Shown: piece after piece, positions 1 through 8,690 of the stretch | How the letters are laid out: each line of letters opens with the position of its first letter | How positions within the stretch are numbered: the stretch's first letter is position 1 | Origin: Pseudomonas sessilinigenes | GTDB taxonomy: Bacteria; Pseudomonadota; Gammaproteobacteria; Pseudomonadales; Pseudomonadaceae | Length of the DNA stretch: 64,000 nt | Assembly (NCBI RefSeq): GCF_003850565.1 | Contig: NZ_CP027706.1 | Coordinates: forward strand, 2,356,001 to 2,420,000 | Direction: 5' to 3' | The notes under the pieces: model-generated | Told to the model about the DNA's origin: nothing | The model's database searches: none | What the model saw: only the letters and a program-made list of their open reading frames with translations | Translations under genes and position numbers: made by a program

Positions 1-791
1 TCGATTTCGAGAAGCGCGAAACCGTCAGGATTCGTGATCGCTATGACGCCAGCGTTCCGACGGTCGTGGGTGCGGTCACTCGCCAAAAACCCGTATTTGT
101 CGAAGATGCCAAGTTCTTGCGCCAGCAAACCAAGCAACCCATAAAGTGGGCCCTGCCAGGCCCGATGACGATGATCGATACGCTTTATGACAGCCACTAT
201 AAAAGCCGCGAGAAACTGGCTTGGGAGTTCGCCAAGATCCTCAATCAAGAGGCCAGGGAGCTGGAGGCTGCTGGCGTCGATATCATCCAGTTCGACGAGC
301 CTGCGTTCAATGTCTTCTTCGACGAGGTGAACGAGTGGGGCGTTGCCACATTAGAGCGGGCTATTGAAGGCCTCAAATGTGAAACAGCGGTACATATCTG
401 CTATGGCTATGGCATAAAAGCCAATACAGACTGGAAAAAGACGCTGGGGTCAGAGTGGCGGCAATATGAAGAAGCCTTCCCCAAGCTGCAGAAATCCAGC
501 ATCGATATAGTCTCGCTGGAGTGCCATAACTCCCATGTGCCAATGGACCTCATTGAGCTCATTCGCGGTAAAAAAGTGATGGTAGGTGCCATCGATGTCG
601 CATCCAACGCTATTGAAACTCCAGAAGAAGTAGCCAATACCCTGAGAAAAGCACTGCAATTCGTCGATGCTGACAAGCTCTATCCTTGCACCAACTGCGG
701 CATGGCGCCTTTATCTCGTGGCGTAGCAAGAGGCAAGCTGAATGCTCTGAGTGCAGGCGCGGAAATCGTCCGTAGGGAACTCTCGAACTAG
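1..791 (+). CDS. MesD-type methionine synthase, 5' end cut by the window
   Basis: The frame is open from base 3 to the TAA-free end at 791, so the N-terminus lies outside the window. About 263 residues are visible. They match the C-terminal catalytic half of the cobalamin-independent methionine synthase (MetE) superfamily, which methylates homocysteine to methionine. The expected zinc ligands are present: an H-x-C pair (HIC), a downstream E-C-H, and a late C-T-N-C motif. The protein resembles the short single-domain MetE relatives of Pseudomonas and Acinetobacter (MesD, normally paired with the DUF1852 protein MesX) more than full-length two-domain MetE, but the missing N-terminus prevents a firm choice. 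A flavin reductase gene follows in the same direction after about 107 bases, compatible with an oxygen- or flavin-dependent variant. The subfamily is inferred; the superfamily is clear. Confidence 0.8.
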   Translation, partial: DFEKRETVRIRDRYDASVPTVVGAVTRQKPVFVEDAKFLRQQTKQPIKWALPGPMTMIDTLYDSHYKSREKLAWEFAKILNQEARELEAAGVDIIQFDEPAFNVFFDEVNEWGVATLERAIEGLKCETAVHICYGYGIKANTDWKKTLGSEWRQYEEAFPKLQKSSIDIVSLECHNSHVPMDLIELIRGKKVMVGAIDVASNAIETPEEVANTLRKALQFVDADKLYPCTNCGMAPLSRGVARGKLNALSAGAEIVRRELSN

Positions 792-898
792 GGCTGAGCT
801 AATGCCGGAAGGAGTGCTCGAGGGGGAGGTTTAGCGGCTGCAAGCCACTTCAGCCCTCCTTGGCACTTTTGAGCTGCACCCAATATTTAGGACCTGCT

Positions 899-1408
899 AT
901 GCCATTCCCCAGTACTGCTATCGAGCCACTGAGCTTTCGCGAGGCGCTCGGGCACTACGCATCCGGTATCACGGTAATTACCTCCCACATCGATGGCGAG
1001 CCGATTGGTTTCACATGCCAGTCGTTCTACAGCGTATCGATGAGTCCGCCGCTGGTGTCATTCAGCGTCATGTCCAACTCGGCCAGCTACCCAAAAATTC
1101 GCCAGGCCGGTCGGTTCGTCGTCAATATCCTCTCAGGTGAACAGGTCAATATTTCCAACCAGTTCGCTCGCCGTGGCACGGACAAATGGCGTGGAGTCCA
1201 ATGGCAGGAGTCACCGCTGGGCAACCCCATCATTGCCGGCAGCCTGCACTGGCTCGATTGTGAAATTCATGCCGAACACGCTGCAGGCGATCACTTGATT
1301 GTGATTGGTGAAGTAAAGGCCTTGAACCTGCAAGAAGCTGCCGCCACGCAGCCATTGCTGTACTTCAAGGGGCAATATTGCAACATCGCCACGCATGACA
1401 CGCTTTGA
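899..1408 (+). CDS. Flavin reductase, DIM6/NTAB (RutF-like) family
   Basis: The protein has 169 residues and fits the FMN-binding split-barrel flavin reductases that supply reduced flavin to a partner oxygenase. Typical landmarks are FREALGHYASGITVIT near the start, the GFTCQSF and SPPLVSFS segments, and a late H-x-x-x-x-x-HLIVIGEV segment. I chose ATG 899 because AGGAC stands about seven bases upstream; an in-frame TTG at 860 would add 13 unlikely residues. It lies just downstream of the methionine synthase, which suggests it provides reduced flavin to the oxygen-linked MesD/MesX reaction. That functional link is inference from position. Confidence 0.85.
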   Translation: MPFPSTAIEPLSFREALGHYASGITVITSHIDGEPIGFTCQSFYSVSMSPPLVSFSVMSNSASYPKIRQAGRFVVNILSGEQVNISNQFARRGTDKWRGVQWQESPLGNPIIAGSLHWLDCEIHAEHAAGDHLIVIGEVKALNLQEAAATQPLLYFKGQYCNIATHDTL

Positions 1409-1523
1409 GCATTGACCCGCGCGGCCCTCTCAATACCTCTAGCGATGTTTGCCCACAGGTTGCCGGAGCACATCATCGTGTTCTGGTTTTTTCATCTGGG
1501 CCAATGTATCCAGGACACCTCTA

Positions 1524-2177
1524 ATGCCAGACTTCAAAAGGCCTCAGTTGAGCCTTCCCAATGGTGCGCAGAAGTTGCTGTTGCACTCTTGCTGCGCTCC
1601 CTGTTCGGGAGAGGTGATGGAGGCGATCACCGCCTCGGGCATCGACTACACCATCTTCTTCTATAACCCGAACATTCATCCTGAACGGGAATACCTATTG
1701 CGCAAGGACGAAAACATTCGCTTTGCCGAAGACCACAACGTGCCGTTCATCGATGCCGACTACGACAAAGACAGCTGGTTCGAACGCGCCAAAGGCATGG
1801 AACATGAACCCGAGCGTGGCGTGCGCTGCACCATGTGCTTCGACATGCGCTTCGAACGCACTGCGCTCTACGCCTATGAAAACAACTTCAGTGTGATTTC
1901 CAGTTCCTTGGGTATCTCGCGCTGGAAAGACATGAAGCAAATCACCGATAGCGGCATCCGCAGCGCGCAAAAGTACCCGGGGATCACCTATTGGGATTAC
2001 AACTGGCGCAAGGGCGGCGGCTCGGCGCGGATGGTCGAAATCAGTAAGCGCGAACGTTTCTACCAGCAAGAGTACTGTGGTTGCATCTACTCACTGCGCG
2101 ACACCAACCACCACCGCAAGGACCAGGGACGAGACATCATCCGCATTGGCGTCAAGTACTACGGGGACGATGAGTGA
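1524..2177 (+). CDS. queH: Epoxyqueuosine reductase QueH
   Basis: The protein has 217 residues and belongs to the QueH (DUF208) family, which reduces epoxyqueuosine to queuosine in the wobble position of GUN-decoding tRNAs and replaces QueG in many bacteria. Metal-binding cysteines are visible: an adjacent pair in SCCAPCSG (about residues 22-28), CTMC in the middle, and CGC near the end. The family motif [10 protein letters not shown] is also present. ATG 1524 is chosen because AGGAC lies about eight bases upstream; the open frame extends further 5' but those residues are not conserved-looking. It is transcribed in the same direction as the methionine synthase pair but is functionally unrelated. 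Confidence 0.9.
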   Translation: MPDFKRPQLSLPNGAQKLLLHSCCAPCSGEVMEAITASGIDYTIFFYNPNIHPEREYLLRKDENIRFAEDHNVPFIDADYDKDSWFERAKGMEHEPERGVRCTMCFDMRFERTALYAYENNFSVISSSLGISRWKDMKQITDSGIRSAQKYPGITYWDYNWRKGGGSARMVEISKRERFYQQEYCGCIYSLRDTNHHRKDQGRDIIRIGVKYYGDDE

Positions 2178-2290
2178 TCGAGCCTTCGTTTACGTCGCGA
2201 AGCTTGTTCCCAAGCCTTCAGAAGTCGGAACAGCAAGGCATCTGGTTGGGGTATCAGGCGGCCCGTCCGGTTGACCCCGACAGTTGCGGG

Positions 2291-2351
2291 GTAGCCCAGC
2301 GGCAAAGCTGGTGATGGACTTGCGTCAGTGACGCCTGAGTCACTGGGCTAC
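2291..2351. repeat. Inverted repeat with nested palindrome
   Basis: GTAGCCCAG at 2291-2299 is repeated exactly inverted at 2343-2351, and GCGTCA/TGACGC (2322-2334) forms a near-perfect inner palindrome. It lies about 110 bases past queH. The structure could be a transcript-end stem-loop, but no T-run follows, so an intrinsic terminator is not supported. It also sits close to where base composition drops toward the MFS gene. Confidence 0.45.
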
Positions 2352-2936
2352 TTTGCAGAGGGGAGGTGATCTTAGAGTTTTAGAGTGAAGCGATCTGGCC
2401 TTAATCTACTCAAGGGGAAAATTTTTAATTGCGTGTTTATGTCCATCTCGATGTTTTCCTTTGCCTGGGCAGTGCTGCAATAGCATTTCAGGTTGTTCAT
2501 CGTAGATGGATGGCCGATATGGATATTGAGTATAAGCATGAAATTTTTCGATCCTTGAAGATTTTCCTCGATCCATGCAATAGTCCGCTGCGTTTCACCA
2601 AGCCAACTGCAAGATCCTGAATATGTTCATGGTGTTTCTACTGGATATGTCGGGTAGACGTTTTCTAAGCGTCTAATTGATTCGTTGGCGCTTTAGGTCT
2701 CTCAAGAGATAAGTTGTTCCGGGCGCATGTTTCTTGGTCATCGCCAGATTCTGGGGGTGTAAAAATATTGAAGTATTGGCGATGCCTGGAGAGTGGCGCG
2801 AAATTTCAAATATGCGAAGTTGGCATTGATGGAAGACGCAAGATATATAAAAAACCAAGGAGAATTATTTTAATACTCTGCTGTTGGTTTTTGTGGTTTC
2901 AATGTCAAGCCATTTCATAGCGGGATAATCATGGCG
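2352..2936. other. AT-rich non-coding stretch before the MFS gene
   Basis: No convincing gene is seen here. Short open frames exist, for example around 2429-2620, but lack a ribosome site and look random. The stretch is clearly richer in A/T than the flanking genes. At about 2850-2895 it holds a weak AT-rich inverted repeat, AAAAACCAA paired with TTGGTTTTT. It may carry the promoter of the MFS gene at 2997. Together with the MFS gene it looks like acquired DNA. Confidence 0.4.
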
Positions 2937-2977
2937 CATGAGGTCTGCAGCGGAAAATGGCTGTTGTAGACCTCATG
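2937..2977 (+). promoter_or_regulatory. 10-bp inverted repeat at the MFS translation start
   Basis: CATGAGGTCT (2937-2946) and AGACCTCATG (2968-2977) are perfect inverted copies separated by 21 bases. The repeat ends four bases before the purine-rich ribosome site GGAAAGG (2981-2987) of the MFS gene. It could be an operator for a dyad-binding repressor or a leader hairpin that influences translation. The symmetry is direct observation; the role is inference. Confidence 0.5.
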
Positions 2978-2996
2978 TGGGGAAAGGATATATGGC

Positions 2997-4250
2997 TTGA
3001 ACATTTTCCGAACATACCTTTGTCTTGAAGCATTGATATGGATATACCTCGGCTGCTGGAACGCGACGGTACCTCTTATCATCGTGCAGCGGGGAGGCCT
3101 GCTTGAACTGGCGACCTATGAAACAGTTCTTGCCGTCGCTGCCGTCATTTCCATACTGTTTTTAGCCCCCCGTGTCGAGGGCATGCGGCGAGGTACCGCG
3201 CTCAAAGCCGGTTGCACGATAATTCTGTTGACGGGCATCCTTCGTTACTTTTCTGTTTCTGTTTCATATTCGATCGAGGCTTTAACGATAATTGATATTT
3301 TTGCCGTATCAGCCTTTGGTGTTGTCCAGTCGCTCTTTGGTATATATCCGGCTGAAACAGTAGAGAAGCATCGTATAGAGTATGCATTTCGCATCCGCCG
3401 TATTGTTGTCACTATCAGTCGGGTAGTCGGGCCGTTGTTGGCAGGGGCTGCTATTGGCATTATTTCGTCGCAAGCTGCCCTGCTTTTTTCCTCAGTGCTG
3501 GGTATGGTGGCCCTGGCTTTTGCACTTATGTTGCCCAATGGTGTGGAGCCAAATATGACGCGGGTAAAATCATCTATCGAGCGCGTCCAGGACATGTTTT
3601 TAGGTATCAAACTAAAACTCATTCTTCCGCCGGAACGGTTCTTGACTCTATCTGGTCTCTTACTCTGCCTGGCCATTAGCGCTACGTTGCCCATGCTGGT
3701 TCCGAACCAGATCCATGCACATGATCTTGCTGAAAGCAGTGTCGGTCTATTCAACGCTATATTTGCAGGGGGATCTGTCGCGGGGCTGTTTTGGCTTAGT
3801 CCTTTTATTGCCGGAAAAAAGCATCAGCGCAATAGGTACCTTGCGCTTTGGGCACTGCTGACTGCTTCTCTCAGTGCTTCAGCTCTTTCGGTAGAGGTTT
3901 GGCAGTTGGCTCTGTGCCTCTTTGTTGCAGGGGCTAGTAGTGCATCTATTGCTCTTGTCGGGATGGATAAAAGAACCGTTTCAGTGCCTCCTGGAGTTCG
4001 CATCCGATTGACGGCAGCCACTCTTGTTATCAATCAGCTTGCGAACTCGGCTTCCTATATGCTCATGGGATCTGCAGTAACGCAGTTTGGTATCGGTGGT
4101 TTGCTATGGGCATATGGGATGATCTTCACGGTTGTCTTGTTGTCCTGCGTACTTGCAAGGTCGGTTTGGGGGTTTCTGGAAGATGCCGCGGATGCGGAGC
4201 TTTACTATAAAGACAATCACCCCAAGCTGGATTCCGCCATGCGCGTTTGA
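2997..4250 (+). CDS. MFS transporter, probable drug/efflux type
   Basis: The protein has 417 residues and about 12 hydrophobic segments, as in major facilitator permeases, with a central charged loop near residues 180-205. Overall character resembles DHA3/macrolide-efflux-like MFS proteins, but I see no motif that names a substrate. The start is the TTG at 2997: an in-frame stop lies 30 bases upstream and GGAAAGG precedes it, while the nearby ATG at 2992 reads ATG-GCT-TGA. Codon use is visibly less GC-biased than its neighbours, with many A/T third positions, consistent with horizontal transfer. No regulator or partner gene is adjacent. Confidence 0.8.
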   Translation: MNIFRTYLCLEALIWIYLGCWNATVPLIIVQRGGLLELATYETVLAVAAVISILFLAPRVEGMRRGTALKAGCTIILLTGILRYFSVSVSYSIEALTIIDIFAVSAFGVVQSLFGIYPAETVEKHRIEYAFRIRRIVVTISRVVGPLLAGAAIGIISSQAALLFSSVLGMVALAFALMLPNGVEPNMTRVKSSIERVQDMFLGIKLKLILPPERFLTLSGLLLCLAISATLPMLVPNQIHAHDLAESSVGLFNAIFAGGSVAGLFWLSPFIAGKKHQRNRYLALWALLTASLSASALSVEVWQLALCLFVAGASSASIALVGMDKRTVSVPPGVRIRLTAATLVINQLANSASYMLMGSAVTQFGIGGLLWAYGMIFTVVLLSCVLARSVWGFLEDAADAELYYKDNHPKLDSAMRV

Positions 4251-4429
4251 AGCCAGACTCGCAAGGGAGCCAGCATTGCCTGCCTTTGGAAGAGCTTGCG
4301 GCGCATAGGGTGCCCCACAGCCAATTTCGGTTGAAGGTGGCTAATCACCAGCGACTGCTTCTCGTCGAACGAGGGCGTTCTTCGGTATCCGTGCCCCTGA
4401 GCATGAGCTGCTCCTCCAGGGCATTTCAC

Positions 4430-4591
4430 TCAGCTCTCGGCAGCAGCCTGGGCCTCGCGGGCGGCCTCTTCGGCCAGCTTCAAGCGATCAGCCTTGCAGA
4501 TGTACTTGGGCTTGTTTTTCGGTGCCAGCTTGGCCTTGGCTTTCTTGGCGTGGGCGTCCAACAGTTGCTTGATTTTCTTGCGACGATTCAT
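4430..4591 (-). CDS. Small basic DUF2986 protein
   Basis: This 53-residue protein starts MNRRKKIKQLLDAHAKKAKA and is very rich in lysine, arginine and alanine, matching the short DUF2986 family common in gamma-proteobacteria, whose function is unknown. One pair of features recurs in the family: the basic start, and a KPKYICKADR segment in the middle. AGGTAGAGAAAG precedes the ATG at 4591. The composition suggests binding to nucleic acid or ribosomes, but that is only a guess. It is followed on the same strand by no other gene before the MFS gene's end. Confidence 0.8.
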   Translation of the reverse strand: MNRRKKIKQLLDAHAKKAKAKLAPKNKPKYICKADRLKLAEEAAREAQAAAES

Positions 4592-4674
4592 CTTTCTCTA
4601 CCTGGGGGACAAGCGCGCGGATGATATCAGCTTGAACTGGATCCCCGTACGCGCTTGGGTTGCCGCATGTCGTT

Positions 4675-5334
4675 TCAGCAGCCGGGGCCCTTGAGGCCGG
4701 TGCCGATGGTGACCGCGGTGACCTGGACTTTTTCAAAGGCTTTCTGGGCTGCGGCGGTGTATTTCTGGTCGCAGTTGAAGCGCGTCTCCATCACATAGTC
4801 GTCGCCCTCGGCCTTTTGCATCTGGGTCGCCCATTGGTCGGCGGCGTTGATCGCGGCATCCGAGACCAGCGTCACTTCCAGCAGCACCTCCTTGAAGTCC
4901 ACGGCATGGGGACCTTCCCAGTGTGCATAGACCGACGGGTCAGCGGCATTGCCGCACATGCTCAGGCAGTCGGCGCTGTAGCTCAGGCCGCCGCCGGACG
5001 AGGCCTCGAAGGCGCCCAGGGTCAGGGGTTGGCCGGGGGCTGGGGCATAGGTGCCGACGAACTGGGTCAGGTCGGCCTGGCATTTGGGGCCCAGCTCCAT
5101 GCGCAGGGCGCTGACCTTGCCACCCTCTACCGTGGCAGTGATCTGGCAGCCCTGGACCTTGAACACGTGGGCATTACCGTTGGATTCCCGGGGGATTCCG
5201 GCGATCGATTCGAAGTAGCGCTGGTTGGTGCCCAGCATGTCGCCGGTGAAGACTTCGGCCACGGAGGCGGCGTGGGCCACGTCGAGAGACAGCGCCAGGG
5301 TGGCGGCACAAAGGCTGTAGAGCGCCTTGTTCAT
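4675..5334 (-). CDS. Secreted protein of unknown function
   Basis: The protein has 219 residues with a clear Sec signal peptide (MNKALYSLCAATLALSLDVAHA, cleavage probable after AHA). The mature part has several cysteines (QGCQIT, GPKCQ, DCLSMC, FNCDQ and a terminal C) that could form periplasmic disulfides. I do not recognise a named domain. It sits alone between the DUF2986 gene and the amino-acid ABC operon, with its own upstream gap of about 260 bases. Export to the periplasm is well supported; function is unknown. Confidence 0.75.
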   Translation of the reverse strand: MNKALYSLCAATLALSLDVAHAASVAEVFTGDMLGTNQRYFESIAGIPRESNGNAHVFKVQGCQITATVEGGKVSALRMELGPKCQADLTQFVGTYAPAPGQPLTLGAFEASSGGGLSYSADCLSMCGNAADPSVYAHWEGPHAVDFKEVLLEVTLVSDAAINAADQWATQMQKAEGDDYVMETRFNCDQKYTAAAQKAFEKVQVTAVTIGTGLKGPGC

Positions 5335-5592
5335 GGAAGCATCCTTTCAATTGAGAGACCAAGGCCTGTGGTTATCGGCAGGTGGGTTCGGGTGCGGGAG
5401 TTTAGCAGCGTTACTGTTGGCTAGACACGCCAGGGCGTTGCGATCACTCGGTCCGGGGAGATCCTCACAAGATCCTTCACACAGGCGGGCCCCGGTATGA
5501 GCCCGATAGGTCTTTTAGATCGGCTGGACCTGCGGGTTATCCAGGCTTTGGTAGGTGCTGTCTTCAGCCTGCCGGTGAAGCGATCGGGCGAC

Positions 5593-6360
5593 CTATCGAT
5601 CGTGCAGGTGCTTTTTCAAGAACAGGCGAGTCCGTTCATGGGTCGGGTTCTGCAGGATCTCCCGGGGTGTTCCTTCCTCGACCACCACGCCACCGTCCAT
5701 GAAGATGATCCGGTCGGCGACCTCGCCGGCAAAGCGCATTTCATGGGTGACGATCAGCATGGTCATGTGTTCGGCGGCGAGCTGCTTCATCACCTGGTTG
5801 ACCTCTTCGACCAGCTCCGGGTCCAGGGCCGAGGTCGCTTCGTCAAACAGCATCACCTTGGGGCGCATGGCCAGCGCCCTGGCGATGGCCACCCGTTGTT
5901 TCTGCCCGCCGGACAGGCGCGAGGGGTATTCGTCGAGCTTGTTGGCCAGGCCCACTTTCTCCAGGTACTCCATGGCCAGCTCGCGAGCCAACGGCTTGGT
6001 GAGCCCCTTGAGCTTGATCGGGCCGATGGCGATGTTTTCATGCACGGTCAGGTGCGGGAACAGGTTGAAGTGCTGGAACACCATGCCCATCTGCTGGCGC
6101 ACGCTATTGATGTGCTGCTCGAAGGCTCGGCCTTTCAATGGTCGGTTGACCTGCTCGCCTTCCAGCCAGATCTCGCCGTCGTTAAGTACTTCCAGGTGAT
6201 TGATCGAACGTAGCAGGGTGCTTTTACCGGAGCCGCTGGGACCGATGATGGCGATGATCTGCCCGCGCGAGACCGACAGGTCGATGCCCTTGAGGACTTC
6301 CAGTGCGCCATAGGCCTTGCGTGCCCCCTTGACTTGGATCATGAGCTTTTCTGTGGTCAT
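5593..6360 (-). CDS. Polar amino-acid ABC transporter ATPase
   Basis: The 255-residue cytoplasmic ATPase energises the importer encoded just upstream. Walker A is GPSGSGKST (about residues 40-48), the signature is LSGGQKQR, Walker B is [12 protein letters not shown], and the switch histidine sits in IVTHEM. The length and motif set are those of the GlnQ/HisP (PAAT) family. Its ATG overlaps the TGA of the preceding permease by the usual ATGA, so it is translationally coupled and last in the operon. Substrate is not readable from the ATPase; the fused enzyme at 8691-11738 suggests a hydroxylated amino acid or amine. Confidence 0.95.
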   Translation of the reverse strand: MTTEKLMIQVKGARKAYGALEVLKGIDLSVSRGQIIAIIGPSGSGKSTLLRSINHLEVLNDGEIWLEGEQVNRPLKGRAFEQHINSVRQQMGMVFQHFNLFPHLTVHENIAIGPIKLKGLTKPLARELAMEYLEKVGLANKLDEYPSRLSGGQKQRVAIARALAMRPKVMLFDEATSALDPELVEEVNQVMKQLAAEHMTMLIVTHEMRFAGEVADRIIFMDGGVVVEEGTPREILQNPTHERTRLFLKKHLHDR

Positions 6361-7016
6361 CGTGACATCTCTACCCGGGTTTCAAGAAGGTGCAGGCCGG
6401 CTTCCAGAACAAGATTGACGGCGTAATAGATCACCGCGACGGCCAGATAGAATTCGAATGGACTGTAGGTCTCGCTCACCGCGCGCTGGGCGCTGTAGAC
6501 CAGTTCGGCAATGCCGATGATGGACACCAGGGACGTGTCCTTGAGCAGCACGATCAGGTTGTTCCCCAAAGGAGCGATGGTGCTGCGCAGGGCTTGCGGG
6601 ACGGTGATGTAGCGCTGGGTCTGGCTGCGGCTCAGGCCAATGGAGCGCGCGCCTTCGATCTGGCCCGGGTCCACCGACAGTACGCCGGCACGAATGACGT
6701 CGGCGTTGTAGACGGCGAAATGCAGGCTCAGGCCGATGATCCCGGCCATCAATGCCGGGATATCGATCCCCACTTGCACCAGGCCGTAGTAGATGAGGTA
6801 CAGCTGTAGCAGCAGCGGGGTGCCCATGAGCAGCCAGGTCATGAAGCGTATGGGCAGCGATACCAGCCTTGGGGTGTAGAGCACGATCAGGGCGAAGGCG
6901 ATTCCCGCCAGCAGGCTCAAGGCGCTGGAGCTCAGGAACAGGACGACCGTCCACCACAGTCCGGTCGCCAGCAGTTCGGAATAAGGTGTCACGATACTCA
7001 GGTCGAGGCTTGGCAT
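6357..7016 (-). CDS. Polar amino-acid ABC transporter permease (second)
   Basis: This 219-residue inner-membrane protein has about five membrane segments and the HisM/HisQ-type permease domain. The EAA loop is visible as [20 protein letters not shown], the contact site for the ATPase. It is translated from ATG 7016, nine bases after the stop of the first permease, and overlaps the ATPase start. It forms the heterodimeric channel with the permease at 7026-7673. Confidence 0.95.
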   Translation of the reverse strand: MPSLDLSIVTPYSELLATGLWWTVVLFLSSSALSLLAGIAFALIVLYTPRLVSLPIRFMTWLLMGTPLLLQLYLIYYGLVQVGIDIPALMAGIIGLSLHFAVYNADVIRAGVLSVDPGQIEGARSIGLSRSQTQRYITVPQALRSTIAPLGNNLIVLLKDTSLVSIIGIAELVYSAQRAVSETYSPFEFYLAVAVIYYAVNLVLEAGLHLLETRVEMSR

Positions 7017-7025
7017 GGAAAAATC

Positions 7026-7673
7026 TCACTTGGCCGCGAAGCGCTGATCGAGGTGGTCGACCAGCAGCCTCACCGCATAGACCATCACGATGTAAAGCAC
7101 CGCCGATACCATGAAGATCTCGAAGGGTTTATAGGTCGAGCTGATGAATCGCTGCGCGGTATAGGACAGCTCGACCACGGAGATCGTCGACACCAGTGCC
7201 GAGCCCTTGATCAATGCCACGGCATTCACGCCCAGGGGCCGGATCATCAGCTTTGCCGTTTGCGGCAGGGTGATCAGCCAGAGGGTCTGGCCCTTGCTGA
7301 AACCAATGGAGCGAGCGGCTTCGACCTGCCCGGGATCGACGTTGGCGATAGCGCCACGAATGGACTCGGCCATGTAGGCCGCGATGTTCAGGCCCAGGCC
7401 GAGGACCCCGGCCGAGAACGGCTCCAGCTCCAGGCCGATCTGTGGGCCGCCAAAGTAGATGAGGAACAACTGCACCAGGCAGGGCGTGCCGCGAAACACA
7501 CTGATGTAGAGCCTGGCCAGGCAGCGCAGGATGAAGCTGCTGCACAGGCGCGCCGCCACCAGGACGATGGAAACCAGCAAGCCCAGCACCAGTGCCAGCA
7601 GCGACACTTGCACCGTGGTCCATGCGGCCTCGAGAAAGAACGGCAGCGTACGCTGTATGAGAGTCAGGTCCAT
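7026..7673 (-). CDS. Polar amino-acid ABC transporter permease (first)
   Basis: This 215-residue inner-membrane protein also belongs to the HisM/GlnP-type permeases. The EAA loop reads EAARSIGFSKGQTLWLITLPQ over about 20 residues in mid-protein. It follows the binding-protein gene by 63 bases and precedes the second permease by nine bases on the same strand, so the importer has two distinct channel subunits, as in histidine/arginine systems. Confidence 0.95.
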   Translation of the reverse strand: MDLTLIQRTLPFFLEAAWTTVQVSLLALVLGLLVSIVLVAARLCSSFILRCLARLYISVFRGTPCLVQLFLIYFGGPQIGLELEPFSAGVLGLGLNIAAYMAESIRGAIANVDPGQVEAARSIGFSKGQTLWLITLPQTAKLMIRPLGVNAVALIKGSALVSTISVVELSYTAQRFISSTYKPFEIFMVSAVLYIVMVYAVRLLVDHLDQRFAAK

Positions 7674-7736
7674 GGGAAGGCTCGGAAAAGTCAGGTGGAC
7701 GGGCTCGACGCCGGGTCGAGCCAGGTGACAAGGGCG

Positions 7737-8525
7737 TCAGCGAATGTCCTTGCCGATCCACTGCATCGAGATCTTTTCGTAGCTGCCGTCGGCGAGCATG
7801 TTGTCCAGCGCCTTCTGCAGCGCCGCCTTGAGCTCGGGGTTGTTCTTGCGCAGCGCGATGCCCATGCCTTCGATGCCGCCATCGCTGTCCGGGGGCGTGA
7901 TGATGCGTACTTTCTGCCCGGTTTCCTTGACGGCCACCAGCACCGGGACGCTGTCCATCACGATGGCATCGATCCGCCCGGCCTCCAGGTCGACCAGCAT
8001 CTCGGGAAGGCCCTTGTAGGTCTTCACCTTCAGGTTGCCGCGGGCTCGGGCCCATTTGTCGTGGGCGTCGCCCAGCGTGACGCCGACCGTCACATCCTTG
8101 AGCTGGTCCAGGCTGTGGATCGGCGAGTCATCCTTGACCACGATCGTGCGCCCGGCGTGGTAGTAGGGGCCGGCGAAATCCACGGCCTTCAAACGCTCCG
8201 GGGTAATGGTCATGGAGGCGATGATGGCGTCGTATTTCTTGGCCAGCAGCCCGGCAATGATCCCGTCGAATGGCGTGGTGATAATGGTTACCTTCACCCC
8301 CAGCCGTTCAGCCAGGGCCTCGCTGATGGAGGCATCGAAACCGACGATCTGGTTCTGCTCGTTGGCGAAGCTGAAAGGAGAGTATTGACCGCTCATGGCG
8401 ATGCGAATCTCTTTGGCTTCCTGGATCGACTTCAGGTCATCGGCCTGGGCGGCAGTGGAACAGAGCAGTGCTGCGGCGGCCATGGTGGATGCAGCAAGCA
8501 GGCCTTTGAGCGTTCTGGTCAGCAT
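7737..8525 (-). CDS. Periplasmic amino-acid-binding protein
   Basis: This 262-residue cluster-3 solute-binding protein (SBP_bac_3) has a Sec signal peptide ending near AAQA (about residue 28). The mature protein starts the typical KEIRIAMSGQYSPFSF strand, followed by GFDASISEALAERLG, as in ArtJ/HisJ relatives. It captures the ligand for the two permeases downstream. It lies 165 bases after the large fusion enzyme, and the gap holds two stable stem-loops that may raise its mRNA level relative to the enzyme, a usual need for binding proteins. Ligand unknown. Confidence 0.93.
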   Translation of the reverse strand: MLTRTLKGLLAASTMAAAALLCSTAAQADDLKSIQEAKEIRIAMSGQYSPFSFANEQNQIVGFDASISEALAERLGVKVTIITTPFDGIIAGLLAKKYDAIIASMTITPERLKAVDFAGPYYHAGRTIVVKDDSPIHSLDQLKDVTVGVTLGDAHDKWARARGNLKVKTYKGLPEMLVDLEAGRIDAIVMDSVPVLVAVKETGQKVRIITPPDSDGGIEGMGIALRKNNPELKAALQKALDNMLADGSYEKISMQWIGKDIR

Positions 8526-8620
8526 TGGATGGCACCTTTGAAGAATTATTATTTATTGTTGTTGGGCTCTTCACCCAGGCCACGGAAAAAGCTTTGCATA
8601 GGGCACCCCGGAAATCACCA

Positions 8621-8684
8621 GGCAATGTGTCCGCCTGCCGGACACATTGCCGGAGTTGGCCGGCACTATGTCGGCCGCAGTGCC
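8621..8684 (-). repeat. Tandem stem-loops between fusion enzyme and binding protein
   Basis: GGCAATGTGTCCG (8621-8633) pairs perfectly with 8639-8651 across a five-base loop, giving a 13-bp stem. A second stem, GGCACT (8662-8667) with AGTGCC (8679-8684), lies beside it. On the minus transcript both fall between the enzyme stop and the binding-protein gene. No U-run follows, so they fit an RNA-stabilising or partial-attenuation element better than a full terminator. Confidence 0.6.
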
Positions 8685-8690
8685 AGCCTG

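Noticed and set aside
4217..4429. 70-codon minus-strand frame between MFS and DUF2986 genes
   Set aside because: Overlaps the MFS gene end and has no recognisable domain; a gene remnant cannot be shown.
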